Assembly: GCF_949628215.1 (NCBI RefSeq)
Contig: NC_134276.1
Span: forward strand, 219,172,224-219,236,223
Length of the DNA: 64,000 nucleotides
DNA from: Phalacrocorax aristotelis
Taxonomy: Eukaryota > Chordata > Aves > Suliformes > Phalacrocoracidae
Direction of reading: 5' to 3'
A model generated the notes under the pieces. The model was not told the origin of the DNA. It saw nothing but the letters and a program-made list of their open reading frames with translations, and did no database searches. Positions 23,601-34,949 of this stretch are shown here, one piece after another. Every line of letters begins with the position of its first letter. The stretch's first letter is position 1. Both the position numbers and the translations under genes were made by a program.

Positions 23601-25973
23601 TGAAGAGAATGGAGGACAACTTTTTGATGGTGGAGGAGCCAATAAGGCAAGACTTGATACTTAAGCTGCTCGACCTTATACTAACAATCAAGGAAGGTCT
23701 GACTGAAGATGTGAGAGTTGGGGGTAGTTTGGCTGCAGTGACCATGGGATAGCGGGGTTCATGATCCTGCATGGTAGAAGCAGGGCAACAAGTAGGATTA
23801 GAACCCTAGACTTAAAGAGAACCACCTTTGGCCTCTTCAAAGATCTGCTTGGAGGAATCCCATGGGCTAGGGCTTTGGAAGGCAGTGGGGCCCAAAACAG
23901 CTGGACAGTATTCAAGGGTCACTTCCTCCCAGCTCAAGATTGGTGCAACCCCAGGAGGAAGAAGTCAGGCAGAGGAGCCAGGAGACCTGCATGGATGAGC
24001 AAAGAGCTTCTAGAGACACTCAAATGGAAGAAGGAGGTTCACAGTATGTGGAAAAAGGGATTGGCCACTTGGGAGAAATATAGTAATGTTGTCGGTATGC
24101 AGAGATGCAATGAGGAAGGCCAAGGCCCACTTGGAATTAAATCTGGCAAGGCACGTCAAAGATAACAAGAAGGGATTCTTCAAATACATCAGCAGTAAAA
24201 GGAAGACTGAGGACACAGTGGACCCAGTGTTGGACAAGGTTGGGGCCCTGGCGACGCAGGATGCAGAGAAGGTGGAGTTACTGAATGCCTTCTTTGCCTT
24301 GGTCTTTACCGCTAACGCTGGCCCTCAGGCATCCCAACCCCCAGAGGAGATAGGACAAATCAGGAGAAAGGAAGACTTGCTCTTGGTTGAGGAGGATTGG
24401 GTCAGAGATCAGCTATGCAAACTGGATCCTCGCAAATCCATGGGCCCTGATGATATGCACCCATGAGTGCTGAGGGAGCTGGTGGATGTTCTTGCTGAGC
24501 CACTCTCCTTCATCTTTGACAGGTCGTGGAGGACATGAGAGGTGTCCGAGGACTGGAGGACAGAAAATGTCACTCCCATCGTCAAAAAGGGCAAGAAGGA
24601 GGACACAGGAAACTATCAGCTGGTCAGCCTCACCCCCACCCCCAGAAAGGTGATGGAGCAGTTCGTCCTGGAGGTCATCTCCAGGCATGTAGGGGAAAAG
24701 GTGGTTATCAGAAACAGTCAACATGGATTCACCAAGGGAAGACCATGCTTGACGAACCTGATAGCCTTCTATGATGGCGTGACTGTCTGGGTCGATGAAG
24801 GGAGAGCAGTGGATGTTGTCTATATTGGCTTCAGTAAGGCATTCGACACTGTCTCCCATAGCATCCTCACAGGCAAGCTAAGGAAGTGTGGGCTGGATGA
24901 GTGGACAGTGAGGTGGATAGAGAACTGGCGCAACAACAGAACTCAGAGGGTCATGATCAATGGAGCAGAGTCTGGATGGAGGCCTGTCACTAGCGGTGTT
25001 CCCCAGGGGTCTGTACTGGGTCCAGTCCCATTCAACATATTCATCAATGACCTGGATGATGGCACAGAGTGTCCCCTCAGCAAGTTTGCTGATGATACCG
25101 AGCTGGGAGGAGTGGCTGATACACCAGAAGGCTGTGCTGCCATCCAGCAAGCCCTGGCCAGGCTGGAGAGCTGGGCGAAGGGGAACCTCATGAAATTCAA
25201 CATGAGCAAGTGCAAGGTCCTGCCCCTGGGGAGGAACAACCCCCCGCAAGAGCACAGGCTGGGGGTGACCTGCTGGAGAGCGGCTGTGCTGAGAAGGCCC
25301 TGGGAGTGCTGGTGGACAACAAGTTGACCATGAGCCAGCAACGTGCCCTTGTGGCCAAGGCGGCCAACGGTATCCTGGGATGCATTAAGAGGAATGTGGC
25401 CAGCAGATCGAGAGAAGTTATGCTCCCCCTCTACTCTGCCCCAGTGAGACCACATTTGGAGTACCGTGTCTGGTTTTGGGCCCCCCAGTTTAAGAAGGAC
25501 GTGGAACTGCTCGAGCAAGTCCAGCGCAGAGCTACCAAGGTGATCAGGGGACTGAAGCATCTCCCTTATGAGGAAAGACTGAGAGTCTTGGGTTTGTTTA
25601 GCCTGGAGAAGAGAAGACTGAGGGGAGATCTCATCAATACCTATAAATATCTAAAGGGTGGGTGTCAGGATGATGGGACTAGGCTCTTTTCAATAGTGCC
25701 CAATGACAGGCCAAGGGGAAGTGGGCAAAAGTTGGAGCACAGGAAGTTCCACCTCAATATGAGAAAAAACTTCTTCCCTGTGAGGGTGACAGAGCAGTGG
25801 CACAGGCTGCCCAGGGAGGCTGTGGAGTCTCCTTCCCCGGAGACATGCATCTTGATACATTGCTGTGCCCCCTGCTCTTGGTGTCCCCCTGCTCAAGCAG
25901 CGGGGTTGGACAAGATGATCTCCAGAGGGCCCTTCCAAACCCTACCATTCTGTGATTCTGTGAATCTATAATT
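23601..25973 (+). mobile_element. CR1 LINE, plus strand
   Basis: Starts in the endonuclease end (about 23605), followed by the linker (LDLKRTTFGLFKDLLGGIPW at 23812) and RT pieces 24086-24466 (stop in place of R at 24464), 24542-25327 and 25210-25971. Intact motifs include [45 protein letters not shown] and FADDTELGG. It ends in ctgtgattctgtgaat at about 25968. It is dead because of frameshifts at about 24480 and 25290. Confidence 0.95.
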
Positions 25974-26018
25974 CTGCCCTCTACTCCACTGTGGTAAGAC
26001 CCAACCTGCAGTACTGCA
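25974..26018 (+). mobile_element. CR1 fragment
   Basis: 45 bases matching the CR1 stretch seen at 6928-6970 (ccctctactccactgtggt ... ctgcagtactgc). It ends abruptly. The same CR1 sequence resumes, overlapping, at about 26520, so 26019-26515 looks like an insertion or a junction between copies. Confidence 0.65.
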
Positions 26019-26515
26019 AACGTATGGCCCCACAATTGCCAGTTCTAACAGGGCACCGCCTAATCCATCAGCGTCCCCTTTATGCAATCTGGAGGTTGAT
26101 ACTTTCCCATGTAAGGCCATATTGTTGGCTGTGAATGAGAAATACACAAGGCAGGCTAGAGTGGGGGGAAGTTGGGGGGTGGGTGTGACAAAAGGAAAGA
26201 ATAAAATACATTGGTGCTCCCTTCCAGTCCTGGAACCTCTAACTTATTCTTTGGTGCCTGGAGTATACCTGTGCAGCCCTGCAAGATTCTTCTGCCAGAT
26301 GCCAACAGCATCGAGGAATCAAAATGGTAAGTGGAGGTCAGCACAAAATTTACCCTTTGTAGTCGAGCCACCTCTCCTTTGTTCACACTCAATAGATGGA
26401 GGAGAGGTTGAGGACAAACAGGACTCGATTTTCAACCCACCCATGAGAGGATAAAAATCCTCTCATGCTGGAATGACCATATTTCAGATGGTTTTGTTCG
26501 CTTTAGAGCTCAGCT
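26019..26515. other. Unidentified ~500-bp segment between CR1 pieces
   Basis: Non-CR1 sequence with no gene. It is flanked by CR1 pieces that share ~25 similar bases ending ctgcagtactgc, so it may be an inserted element with a long duplication, but I recognise no ends. Confidence 0.4.
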
Positions 26516-26519
26516 TCCA

Positions 26520-27055
26520 GTACTGTGAGACCCTACCTGCAGTACTGCGTCCAGCTCTGGAGCCCTCAGCACAAGAAAGACATGGACCCATTGGAACGGG
26601 TCCAGAGGAGGGCACAAAAATTATCCGAGGGCCGGAGCACCTCTCCTGCGAACACAGGCTGAGAGAGTCGGGGTTGTTCCGCCTGGAGAAGAGAAGGCTG
26701 CGGGGAGACCTTATTGCGGCCTTTCAGTACTTAAAGGAGGACTCTAGGAAGGATCGGGGCAATCTCTTTAGCAAGGCCTGTTGTGACAGGACAAGGGGTG
26801 ATGGTTGTAAACTAAAGGAGGGTAGGTTTAGACTGGATACAAGGAAAAAAACTTTTTACTATGAGGGTGGCGAAACACTGGAACACGTTGCCTAGAGAGG
26901 TGGTAGATGCCCCATTCCTAGAAACATTCAAGGTTAGGTTGGATGGGGCTCTGAGCAACCTGATCTAGTTGAAAATGTCCCTGCTCACTGCAGGGGGGTT
27001 GAACTAGATGACCTCTAAAGACCCCTTCCAACCCAAACCATTCCATGATTCTGTG
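26520..27055 (+). mobile_element. CR1 LINE 3' end, twin of the 7-kb copy
   Basis: RT C-terminal region and 3' tail. By eye it differs from 6961-7478 at about seven positions in 515, and both share a one-base deletion in the gcacaaaaattatccg stretch compared with other CR1 copies in the window. Confidence 0.95.
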
Positions 27056-27379
27056 ATTATTTTTACTTGGGTAAAGAAAAGCCTCTGTTTAGAGTGCTAA
27101 AATATCTTGAGATCACAGAATGTTATGTACAAAAGTAGCAGATCAAATGTGGTAACAGTATTAGCAGTGGGGTCCATGGTGGAGGCTTGAAGTGGTGGCA
27201 GGGACGTGAGGGGGCCACACTGTGTCAGAGCCAGGCAGTGGAGGCTGACCGAAGCCATGCTGGGGAGCGCTGCCTGCACTGGCAGCTCAGCAGGTTGTCC
27301 GGTCATGTCAGCACGGGGGGTGTGCAAACATTGTGAAGGGTATCTCGCAGGATCAGAAAGGAGGGAAGGCTGCCTCTCA

Positions 27380-28290
27380 CGGCATGCTGGGAGCTGTAGT
27401 CCTGGGGCATGGGGCTTCTTCTCTGCCATGTTGGTTCCCTGGAGCATGCCGGGAGGTGTAGTCTTCTGTCACTTGGCTGCCAGGCAGCCATGCTGTGTGT
27501 GCCAGTGCTTGCTTGGAGGTGTACTTCTTCTGGACTTGGCTGCTTTGTAGTCATGCTGCTCTCGGGCACGTGCAGTGTGGCATAGTCCTTGCTACTTCTG
27601 CAGCCTCTGTGGCATGGCACGAAGTGTAATTTTGTTGTCACTGTTGTGTGGTTTTCTGCTGGCTTCCCGCTGCAGCTGTTCCCCGACAAGATGTGTGGCC
27701 ACGATTCGAGAGTGCGTGCCCTTGGGCTCGTGGTTGCTGCCCGTCCACCAAAAGTCACGTTGTAGAGTGTGCTGGCCTTCTCGTTGCTGCCGCACAGCGA
27801 CCAAAATGTGGTACTGCACGTGGCAAGCCACGCATGCACGGAGGTGCAGCTGTGCTCTACGTTGCCTTTCGCCAATAATGGCAATGCGATGCTGTGGTGC
27901 CTGCGGGGTGGTGCCGCCACTCTCGTTGCTGCCTCCCGGTAAGGAAATGCCGCTGCCACCCCACATGCGTGCTGTCAGCGGGCCGTCGGCATGCGCACTG
28001 TGGAACCGCAGTGCCTGTGCCACCCTGGGCAAGCGCCGCCCTGAGGGTGCTCGATGCTGCTGCCGCCTGGTGGCCGAAGCGCCACCTACTGCAGCGCCTG
28101 CACGCTGATGTGGGCGGCAGCGCTGCCACAGCCCTCGCTGCTGCTACCCCGTGGACGAAATGCGGTACTGCATCCTGGAGTTTGCACGCTGGCTCTGGCC
28201 TCTCCGGCATGCCATCGATGGCTGGTGCATGTGTGGTGTCCAGGAGTGGTATGGTGACACGCTGGGCGCAGGCCCCGGTAGCGGGTGAGG
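27380..28290. repeat. ~62-bp GC-rich minisatellite with ZNF143-type motifs
   Basis: The first two units carry GCATGCTGGGAGCTGTAGT (27382-27400) and GCATGCCGGGAGGTGTAGT (27444-27462), exactly 62 bases apart. Later units decay but keep words such as atgtggtactgcac and tcgttgctgcc to about 28.29 kb. High CpG content. Long open frames on both strands here (for example 27303-27959 minus) are products of the repeat. Confidence 0.65.
28078..28092 (-). promoter_or_regulatory. CTCF-like motif
   Basis: Minus strand GCAGTAGGTGGCGCT matches the CTCF core ASYAGRKGGCRC completely. It lies between the minisatellite and the SRCR gene. A single motif match only. Confidence 0.3.
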
Positions 28291-28720
28291 GGGAGTTGGC
28301 TGGGAAGATTCAAACAACCGGCTGTGTCAGACTCCTGGTCTGCTGGAGGTGAGACAGGTCAGGGTGGCCCCAATGAGTTACCTGAGAGCTGATAGAAGTG
28401 AAGAGGAGGAGGAGGACATCCCCCAGACACAGATGATGGGTACCTCCCCAGCTCACCAGAGCTCCCTCTGAGCCTACCCTGGCCCTGTTCACCCTCTGCA
28501 GCTTCCCCCAGCTCCAGCACCTCCCCTGAAGACTGTCCTGTAGCCCCAGGCCACCTACAAGTGCTGTTGTGAAGGCTGAAAGCTGGCCCTCAAATGCGCT
28601 TGATTCTCCCTTAACACAGGTGCTGTTAGCAGCAGTGGGGGGAAAGAACAGCATTTCCAGAAGCCAGGCCGGGGCAATCTATACTAATAACAGTCACTGA
28701 TGGTTCTTTCCCTCTCTCAG

Positions 28721-28790
28721 AGGCGGTGCTGAGGACAGTGTTTTCTATTCTTCCCCTGGGGATGCTGTTGACTGCAGCTGCCTCAGGCTT
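28721..28790 (+). pseudogene. SRCR gene signal-peptide exon
   Basis: After acceptor ctctcag the frame reads VLRTVFSILPLGMLLTAAAS, a hydrophobic leader core as in the second exon of CD163-type genes. The donor is probably gtgtgg at about 28793, or nearby. The initiating ATG would be in an upstream exon that I could not identify. Confidence 0.5.
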
Positions 28791-29165
28791 GTGTGGATTG
28801 TCTCTGCCTGGCCTTCATCTCCTGGTGGGGGGCCTGGGACTGTACGGGGGTTCTGGGCTGGCAAGGGGATGGTGCCCTGACGGGACCAGGCACAGCGTAG
28901 GTGTGGGCATGGGCAGGGGGCCATTGGGGTGGGAGGAGTGCTGCGGGCTGTGGGTCAGTGAATGGCCCAGCAGGTCTGCTGTTGGGCACTCCCAGCCCTC
29001 TGCAGCCTGTGTGGAGAAAAGGGACCTGCCCGCTGCCTGGGGACAGTGTGGGAGGGGGAGGGATCTCACCCAGGTGCCTGTGCCTCAGCCTGGGCAAGGG
29101 GGACCTCCAGACCTGCAGTCTGGGGCTCAGCACACTCCTGACTGTTCCCATGTTGATGTTTGAAG

Positions 29166-29480
29166 GGGCCGTGGAGGTGAGGCTGGAGAATGGTTCCTCA
29201 TGCTGTGCAGGAAGAGTGGAGGTGAAACGCCAGGGCCAGTGGGGGACTGTGCGTGGTGTCTTATGGGACATGGATGATGCTGCAGTGGTTTGTAAGCAGC
29301 TGGGCTGTGAGTCTGCTCTTGAAGCTCCTCAGTATGGACACTTTGAGCCCAGATCTGGCCCCATTTGAGTGGCTTATGTTAGGTGTCGTGGCACCGAGTC
29401 TGCCCTGTCTGACTGCTCAAATGATGACCGGTATTGACTGTTCTGTGTTCACACTGAGGATGCTGGAGTGAAATGTACAG
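29166..29480 (+). pseudogene. SRCR exon 1, two stops
   Basis: 315 nt. It begins [18 protein letters not shown] and keeps [16 protein letters not shown] and EDAGVKCTG. Two in-frame TGA codons (29366, 29435) stand where the family has tryptophan (GPIW, YW), each one G-to-A change from TGG. Exon length and phase are standard for group B SRCR. Confidence 0.85.
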
Positions 29481-30121
29481 GTCAGGAGCCAGCGCGTTCC
29501 TCACCTTTGTGGTCGGGATGGGGGAAGGGGCCTGCTGTGCCCTCAGGGAACAAGGGGGTGCTGGAGAAGGGCCTGGTGTGGCTGGTCACACTGAGCTGGG
29601 ACATTCATTGCTGGTTCCCCTGGTTCCTGAGCAAAGACCGGTTGGAACCTGCCACTTCCTGATCCCTGCCTGATGTGGCTCAGCATACCCTCCATGGGTG
29701 CCTGGGGCTGGGAGGATGAATGCCCACCCTGCCCTTCAGGCTCTGTTGGTTCCCAGCTTTGTGCCTCTGCTTACACAGGAGCTGCCTGGCAGCATGGACA
29801 CCCTGGCTGCCCCGCGCCAGCAGCACTGAGAGCAGCTCATGTGGGCACCACAGCCCCAGGGAAGGGCCCAAGGTGGCCAGGCACTTCTGGGTCATGTTCC
29901 CTGGCAGACATGGGTCCCCCAAAGCAGAGGAGCAGCTCTGAGGGGAGGAGCACTGGGCTTGGGAAGAAGAGCAGAGTGTCCCAAGGCCATCAGCACTCAC
30001 TGGGAGTGGCTGGGAGGGTTGTGGGAATCTTCACTTGAAGCCAACTTGGACATGAGGTGAGATGTGGTCAGGTAACTGCCAGAGGGCTCTGGGAGCTCAC
30101 GGGGGTCTTTGGTTATTCCAG

Positions 30122-30416
30122 GATTTGTCCAGCTGGTTGGAGGGGACAGCCTCTGCTCAGGACGAGTGGAGATCCCTAATGGGAACCAGTGGAAAACTCT
30201 CTGTGACTCAGACTTTGGTCCCAAAGCTGCCGCCATGGTCTGCAGGGAGCTGCAGCGCAGCACACCCCTTCCTGTCCCTGGGGCATCTCCCTTTGGAAAA
30301 GGGGATGGTCCCACCTGGGGCAGAGAGCTGCAGTGTGTGGGGAGTGAAGCCTTTTTTGCCTCCTGCCCCATGGGATCCCCCAGGGTCCAGCCTTGCACCC
30401 TGGTGCACCTGCACAC
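30122..30416 (+). pseudogene. SRCR exon 2, shortened
   Basis: Reads GFVQLVGGDSLCSGRVEIPN, then MVCRELQRSTPLP. A cysteine expected in ELQC is replaced by arginine. The exon runs into a strong donor gtaagg at 30417 before the usual final cysteine, so the domain would lack its last disulphide. Confidence 0.75.
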
Positions 30417-30452
30417 GTAAGGACTTGGTGGGGTGTTGAACGCTGAGTGTGA

Positions 30453-30954
<502 letters not shown>

Positions 30955-31656
30955 GTGAGTGCTGGGAAAACGCTGCGCTAACTCCGTTTGCCCCTTGGGT
31001 GCGACGTGGCCACCCAAAGCAGGGAACCCCATGGCAGTTCCAGGGTGAATTTATCCCTGGAGAAACCCTGACTTCACCAGGAGCTCTCTGGAGAGCTCTG
31101 TCTGCTCAGAACAACGGCTTTCATGTGGGAGAGCTGAGCACCAAACTGGGTGAGGGGCCACGGGCAGGCTGGGGCTCCTCTGCTCTTATGGTGTAGGACA
31201 GGCCAAGGACAGGACTGTGGGGCTCAGCTCCATCCCTCTGGCTGCAGACAGCCCTGCCCCAGCTCCGCAGAGTCCCACAGAGCTCAATCCCACACCTGCA
31301 GGGGCTGTTCAGGTGCCCGCAGCAGCAGCAGCAGACCTGGGATGTGAACTGCAGAGTGGGGCTAGGCTTTGCCCTGGCTTCCGGTCAGCACAAGTCCCAC
31401 ACAGCTCCTGTTTAATCTGAAAGGCCCCCTCAGCAGGGACGTGTTGGGTGGCTCTGCCCCACCAAGAGCAAAGACAGCATCTTGCTCAGGGACTGGGAGC
31501 AAAAGCTGTGGAAATGTGCTCCTGAAGCTTGCTGCAGAGGACTGGGGGCAGGCCGGTGAGCTCCAGGTGTTGTGAGGGCTCCGGAGCCTGGGGAGGTGCT
31601 GCAGGTTTCTGGGCTGCCTGGTGTCACTGAGGGCTGGGCATGGCTGCTCTCCCCAG

Positions 31657-31985
31657 GTCCAGCCAGTGCCATGTCCCTGCGGCTGGTAGGTGGAGAGAGC
31701 CGGTGCGACGGGCGAGTGGAGATATTCCAGGGCAGGACGTGGGGCAGAGTCCTGCATGATCAGTGGGACCTGGAGAAGGCCAGCGTGGTGTGCTGGCAGC
31801 TGCGGTGCGGAGAGGCAGAGATGGCCTACAACCCCCCGAAGCCTCAGAGAGAGATGGGTCCTGTGGGGCTGTGAGGGGTCCGGTGCGGGGGGCATGAGGC
31901 CAGGCTGACCCTCTGCAACGCCTCCCTGCCTGAGAATGCCCTGGTGGCAGGGATTGCAGAGGACATGGGGGGGTCGCTTGTGAAG
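31657..31985 (+). pseudogene. SRCR exon 4 (c-type), one stop
   Basis: Reads MSLRLVGGESRCDGRVEIFQ, WGRVLHDQWDLEKASVVCWQ, GPVGL, then TGA at 31872 (a CGA-to-TGA change would give the expected R), then GVRCGGHEARLTLCNASLPE and AGIAEDMG. The usual VICS end is replaced by GGSLVK before donor gtgagt. Confidence 0.8.
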
Positions 31986-32070
31986 GTGAGTGGTGCTGCA
32001 GGGGCCCTTCCAGGCTCTGGGCCGGTGGGCACCAGCCCCTGAGATCAACAGGGGTTTCTTTCCACTGCAG

Positions 32071-32385
32071 GGAGCCAGCAGGTCCGGCTGGTGAATGGCC
32101 CCGGACGCTGCGCCGGGAGAGTGGAGATCTACCACCAGGGCAGCTGGGGGACCATCTGCAACGATGGCTGGGACCTGCCTGATGCCGCCGTCGTTTGCCA
32201 CCAGCTGGGCTGCAGAGGGGCGGTGAGGGCAGTTGTCTCTGCTCATTTCGTCAAAGGCTCCAGTCGGATCTGGCTGGATGGTGTGAACTGCTCCGGGGCC
32301 GAAGGTGCTCTCCGGGACTGCCCGGCACAGTCCTGGGGGCAGCATGACTGCACGCACAAGGAGGATGCAGGAGTCATCTGCTCAG
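32071..32385 (+). pseudogene. SRCR exon 5 (d-type), intact domain
   Basis: 315 nt, fully open. [60 protein letters not shown] and [18 protein letters not shown]. The cysteines expected for a group B domain are present, with an NCS glycosylation sequon. It is the best-preserved domain of the gene. Confidence 0.9.
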
Positions 32386-32742
32386 GTCTGTGCTGGGAGC
32401 TGTGGTGTGAGCCCAGTGCCCGGGGAGGCTGGGACGAGGGCAGAGCTGGCAATGGCCAAGTCTGTCCTGGCTGCCTCTGAGCCCCTGCCTGAGGCTGTCC
32501 TGGGGGCCACCCCGGCACGGGTCCCCTCAGTGCCACTGGGGTTCCCTGGGGAGCTCAGCTGTCCCTGGGGGTTAGCGGGGAGGGCAAGGCTGGCTGTTCG
32601 TCAGGGACTTGTCTCTGCGCATGGGTGCAAGGGGGACTTGCTGGCTGTGCCTTTGCCTGGCTGAGGGCCGGGCGGGTGCAGGGGCATCCACGCTCCTGCA
32701 GCCTTGCACCAGCCTGCTCCCCTTTGGGGCCTTTCCTCTCAG

Positions 32743-33052
32743 AGTTCGTGGCCCTGAGGCTGGAGCACAGCAACAACTACTCTGAGTACCTACAAGTCCA
32801 TTATAATGGGATGTGGGGGAGTGTTTGCTTCAACTCAATGACTCTCCGAATGGTGTCGCTGGCATGCAAGGAGCTGGGCTGTGGGGACGAAGGGACGCTG
32901 GATACAGAACCATGCTCCAGCAATCTGTCTGGCACTGCCTGGCTGGATTGTGTGCAGTGTGGGGAGAAAACCAGCTCCTTCTGGCACTCCCTGGAACCGG
33001 AAGACCTGTGATACCCTGCAAGAGAAGACCCACATCACCTGCAATGATAATT
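32743..33052 (+). pseudogene. SRCR exon 6 (e-type), frameshifted
   Basis: Reads FVALRLEHSNNYSEYLQVHY, MWGSVCFNSMTLRMVSLACK, ELGCGD and AWLDCVQCGEKTSSFW. A small deletion near 32985-32995 shifts the frame to a TGA at 33009. The neighbouring frame continues with the expected PWNRKTCDTLQEKTHITCN. The donor is probably gtgagc at 33053. Confidence 0.8.
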
Positions 33053-33656
33053 GTGAGCTACCTGGGCAGCAGCATTCCCCCAGCTCCTGCTCCCTGGTGG
33101 GAAGTGTCAAAGGCAGAGACAGCCCACGGGGGCTTCTTCTTTCTGTGCCAGAGCCTGCTGCTTCTGGTGACACAAATGGGCCCCACGCATTCCCCAGCAG
33201 TTGCCAGCTGGGCTCTCAGCAGCTCCCAAGGGAGGCAGAGGTGTCTCCAGGCAAGGTCTCAGAGGAGACCAGCCACGGCTCCGAGCAGCAGCCCTGCCAT
33301 GGACACCCTTCTGCTGCTCTGTGAGCCAGGGCCCCTTTTGGGATGAGCAGTCGGGGTCCCCCATGTTGCTGTGCGTGTCCCCTGGATGACCAGGGCTCAG
33401 CTGCTGCCATCAGCGAGGTTGCATAGGGAGGCGTGAGGAGAGCTCAGCCCCACGCTCTGCTGCATGACCCCCTTGCATCAGCCCCTTCACCAGAGCATTT
33501 CCTTCTGCAGGGAGATGACCAGAGACACACCCGGCCCACGGGTCCAAGTGCCCCAACGCCACCACCTGCACAGGTAGCTGCTCCTCTGCATGCCCCTCTC
33601 GCCTGGCACGGCTCTGCCTGCTTCCCAGTGCCCTGGGAGCTCCATGCCTTCTCCAG

Positions 33657-33968
33657 ACGGGGAGAAGATTCTTGCCGTGGGAGGAGTGGACGAGTGATAG
33701 GGCAGAGTGGAGATCTGGCACCATGGCTTCTGGGGGAGGGTGTGTGATGACTCCTGGGACAAGCAGGAGGCCAAGGTAGCATGCAGGCAGCTGGGCTGCG
33801 GCCCTGCCATGTATCCCCTGGACAACACTGCCTTTGGGAAGGGGACAGGCCCCATCTGGCTGGAGCGGTTGTATTGCCGGGGGACAGAGCTGTCTCTGCA
33901 GGACTGCTGTGCCCGGCCTGGGGACAGCAGTGCCTGCCTGCATAAGGACGCTGCCGTGCACTGCTGAG
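33657..33968 (+). pseudogene. SRCR exon 7 (second d-type), three stops
   Basis: Starts GEKILAVGGVDE, then TGA TAG at 33695-33700 where the first domain cysteine is expected, then [60 protein letters not shown] and KDAAVHC. A third stop, TGA, at 33965 replaces the usual TCA serine just before donor gtgagc. Confidence 0.85.
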
Positions 33969-34307
33969 GTGAGCGGAGGGGCTGAGATCCCTGCAGAGTG
34001 TGGAAGCCTGGTGCTGAGTGGGAAGCTGCCTCTGTGGGGCTGGATGTCTCCAGCCTCTGCCCCCAGGGCTCTGCAGCCCCCAGGGTCATCTCCTGGGCTG
34101 CCTGCGCCATCCTGCCCAATACCCAGCACAAGGCCCTGGGCGCTGCCCCAGCTGCCCTGAGCAGCCCAGCAGGAAGGGCGGTTTCGGTGGGATGCGCCGG
34201 GGGCTCTGCACGCACGTGTGTGCACATGAACATGGCATGTCGGAGGAGGGTCCCCAATGGCTGCACGCCCACCTGCTCAGCCCAACTCTCCTCCTCTTCC
34301 TCTGCAG

Positions 34308-34343
34308 CAGCACCCAACACGACAGCACCAACCCCCCAAACAG
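34308..34343 (+). pseudogene. SRCR gene stalk mini-exon
   Basis: 36 nt, APNTTAPTPQT with one N-glycosylation sequon, between acceptor tctgcag and donor gtaacc. The acceptor is a tandem cagcag (NAGNAG), which would allow inclusion or loss of one residue in frame. Confidence 0.6.
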
Positions 34344-34620
34344 GTAACCTGTCCTCCCTGCCAGCACTGGGTCTTCCTGAGGCCGGGCTGTGTCCCACAG
34401 CTGGGGGGGAAGGGGCTCCTTGTCGGGGTGTGAAACTCCCAAGAGGAGGCAGCGGGGTTGCAGTGGAGGGTGTCGGGAGGGTGTCTTCTACCCTGCAGGG
34501 TGGGAGCTTCCCCATCACTCACTCCCCGACCCCTGGTGTAATGGGGACCAGGGCTGGGGTGTTGCAGCCCCACACCTCTCCCAGGCCTGGTGCTGCCCTT
34601 TCTGTGTTCCTGCCCAGCAG

Positions 34621-34764
34621 ATCCCACCCGGGGCCCTCCGACCAGCAGCAGCAGCAGAAGGATCTCATTACCCATCATCATCTGCATCATCCTGGGTGCC
34701 CTTCTCTGCCTGCTCCTGGCCCTCCTGGCCGGGCAGGCGTGAAGCGCCAGGGCTGGGCGCAGAG
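34621..34764 (+). pseudogene. SRCR gene transmembrane exon
   Basis: 144 nt. A Ser/Thr/Pro lead (TRGPPTSSSSRRISL) is followed by a single strong membrane span PIIICIILGALLCLLLALLA, closely like the WC1 membrane segment. A TGA at 34740 replaces a probable CGA arginine at the start of the basic stop-transfer segment (SARAGRR follows). Confidence 0.8.
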
Positions 34765-34949
34765 GTGGGTCCTGCCCCTGCGGTCCCGGGGGAAGATGCC
34801 TCCTGGCAGGACCAAGGGTGCTCTGGTGACTGGTACAGGCAGAGCTGGGGGCAGAAGAGTGTGTGCTGCCTGCATTCCCTTGTGCTGATCCGCTGACTGC
34901 CCGGCCACGGGCTACCAGCAGCGAGGGGCAGAGAGACCCCAGACCCGGG

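Noticed and set aside
31362-32357. 331-codon minus-strand open frame
   Set aside because: Antisense of SRCR exons 4 and 5. Composition is His/Pro/Leu-rich, as expected for an antisense frame.
33487-34518. 343-codon minus-strand open frame
   Set aside because: Shadow of SRCR exon 7 and its introns. Low stop density in GC-rich DNA explains it.
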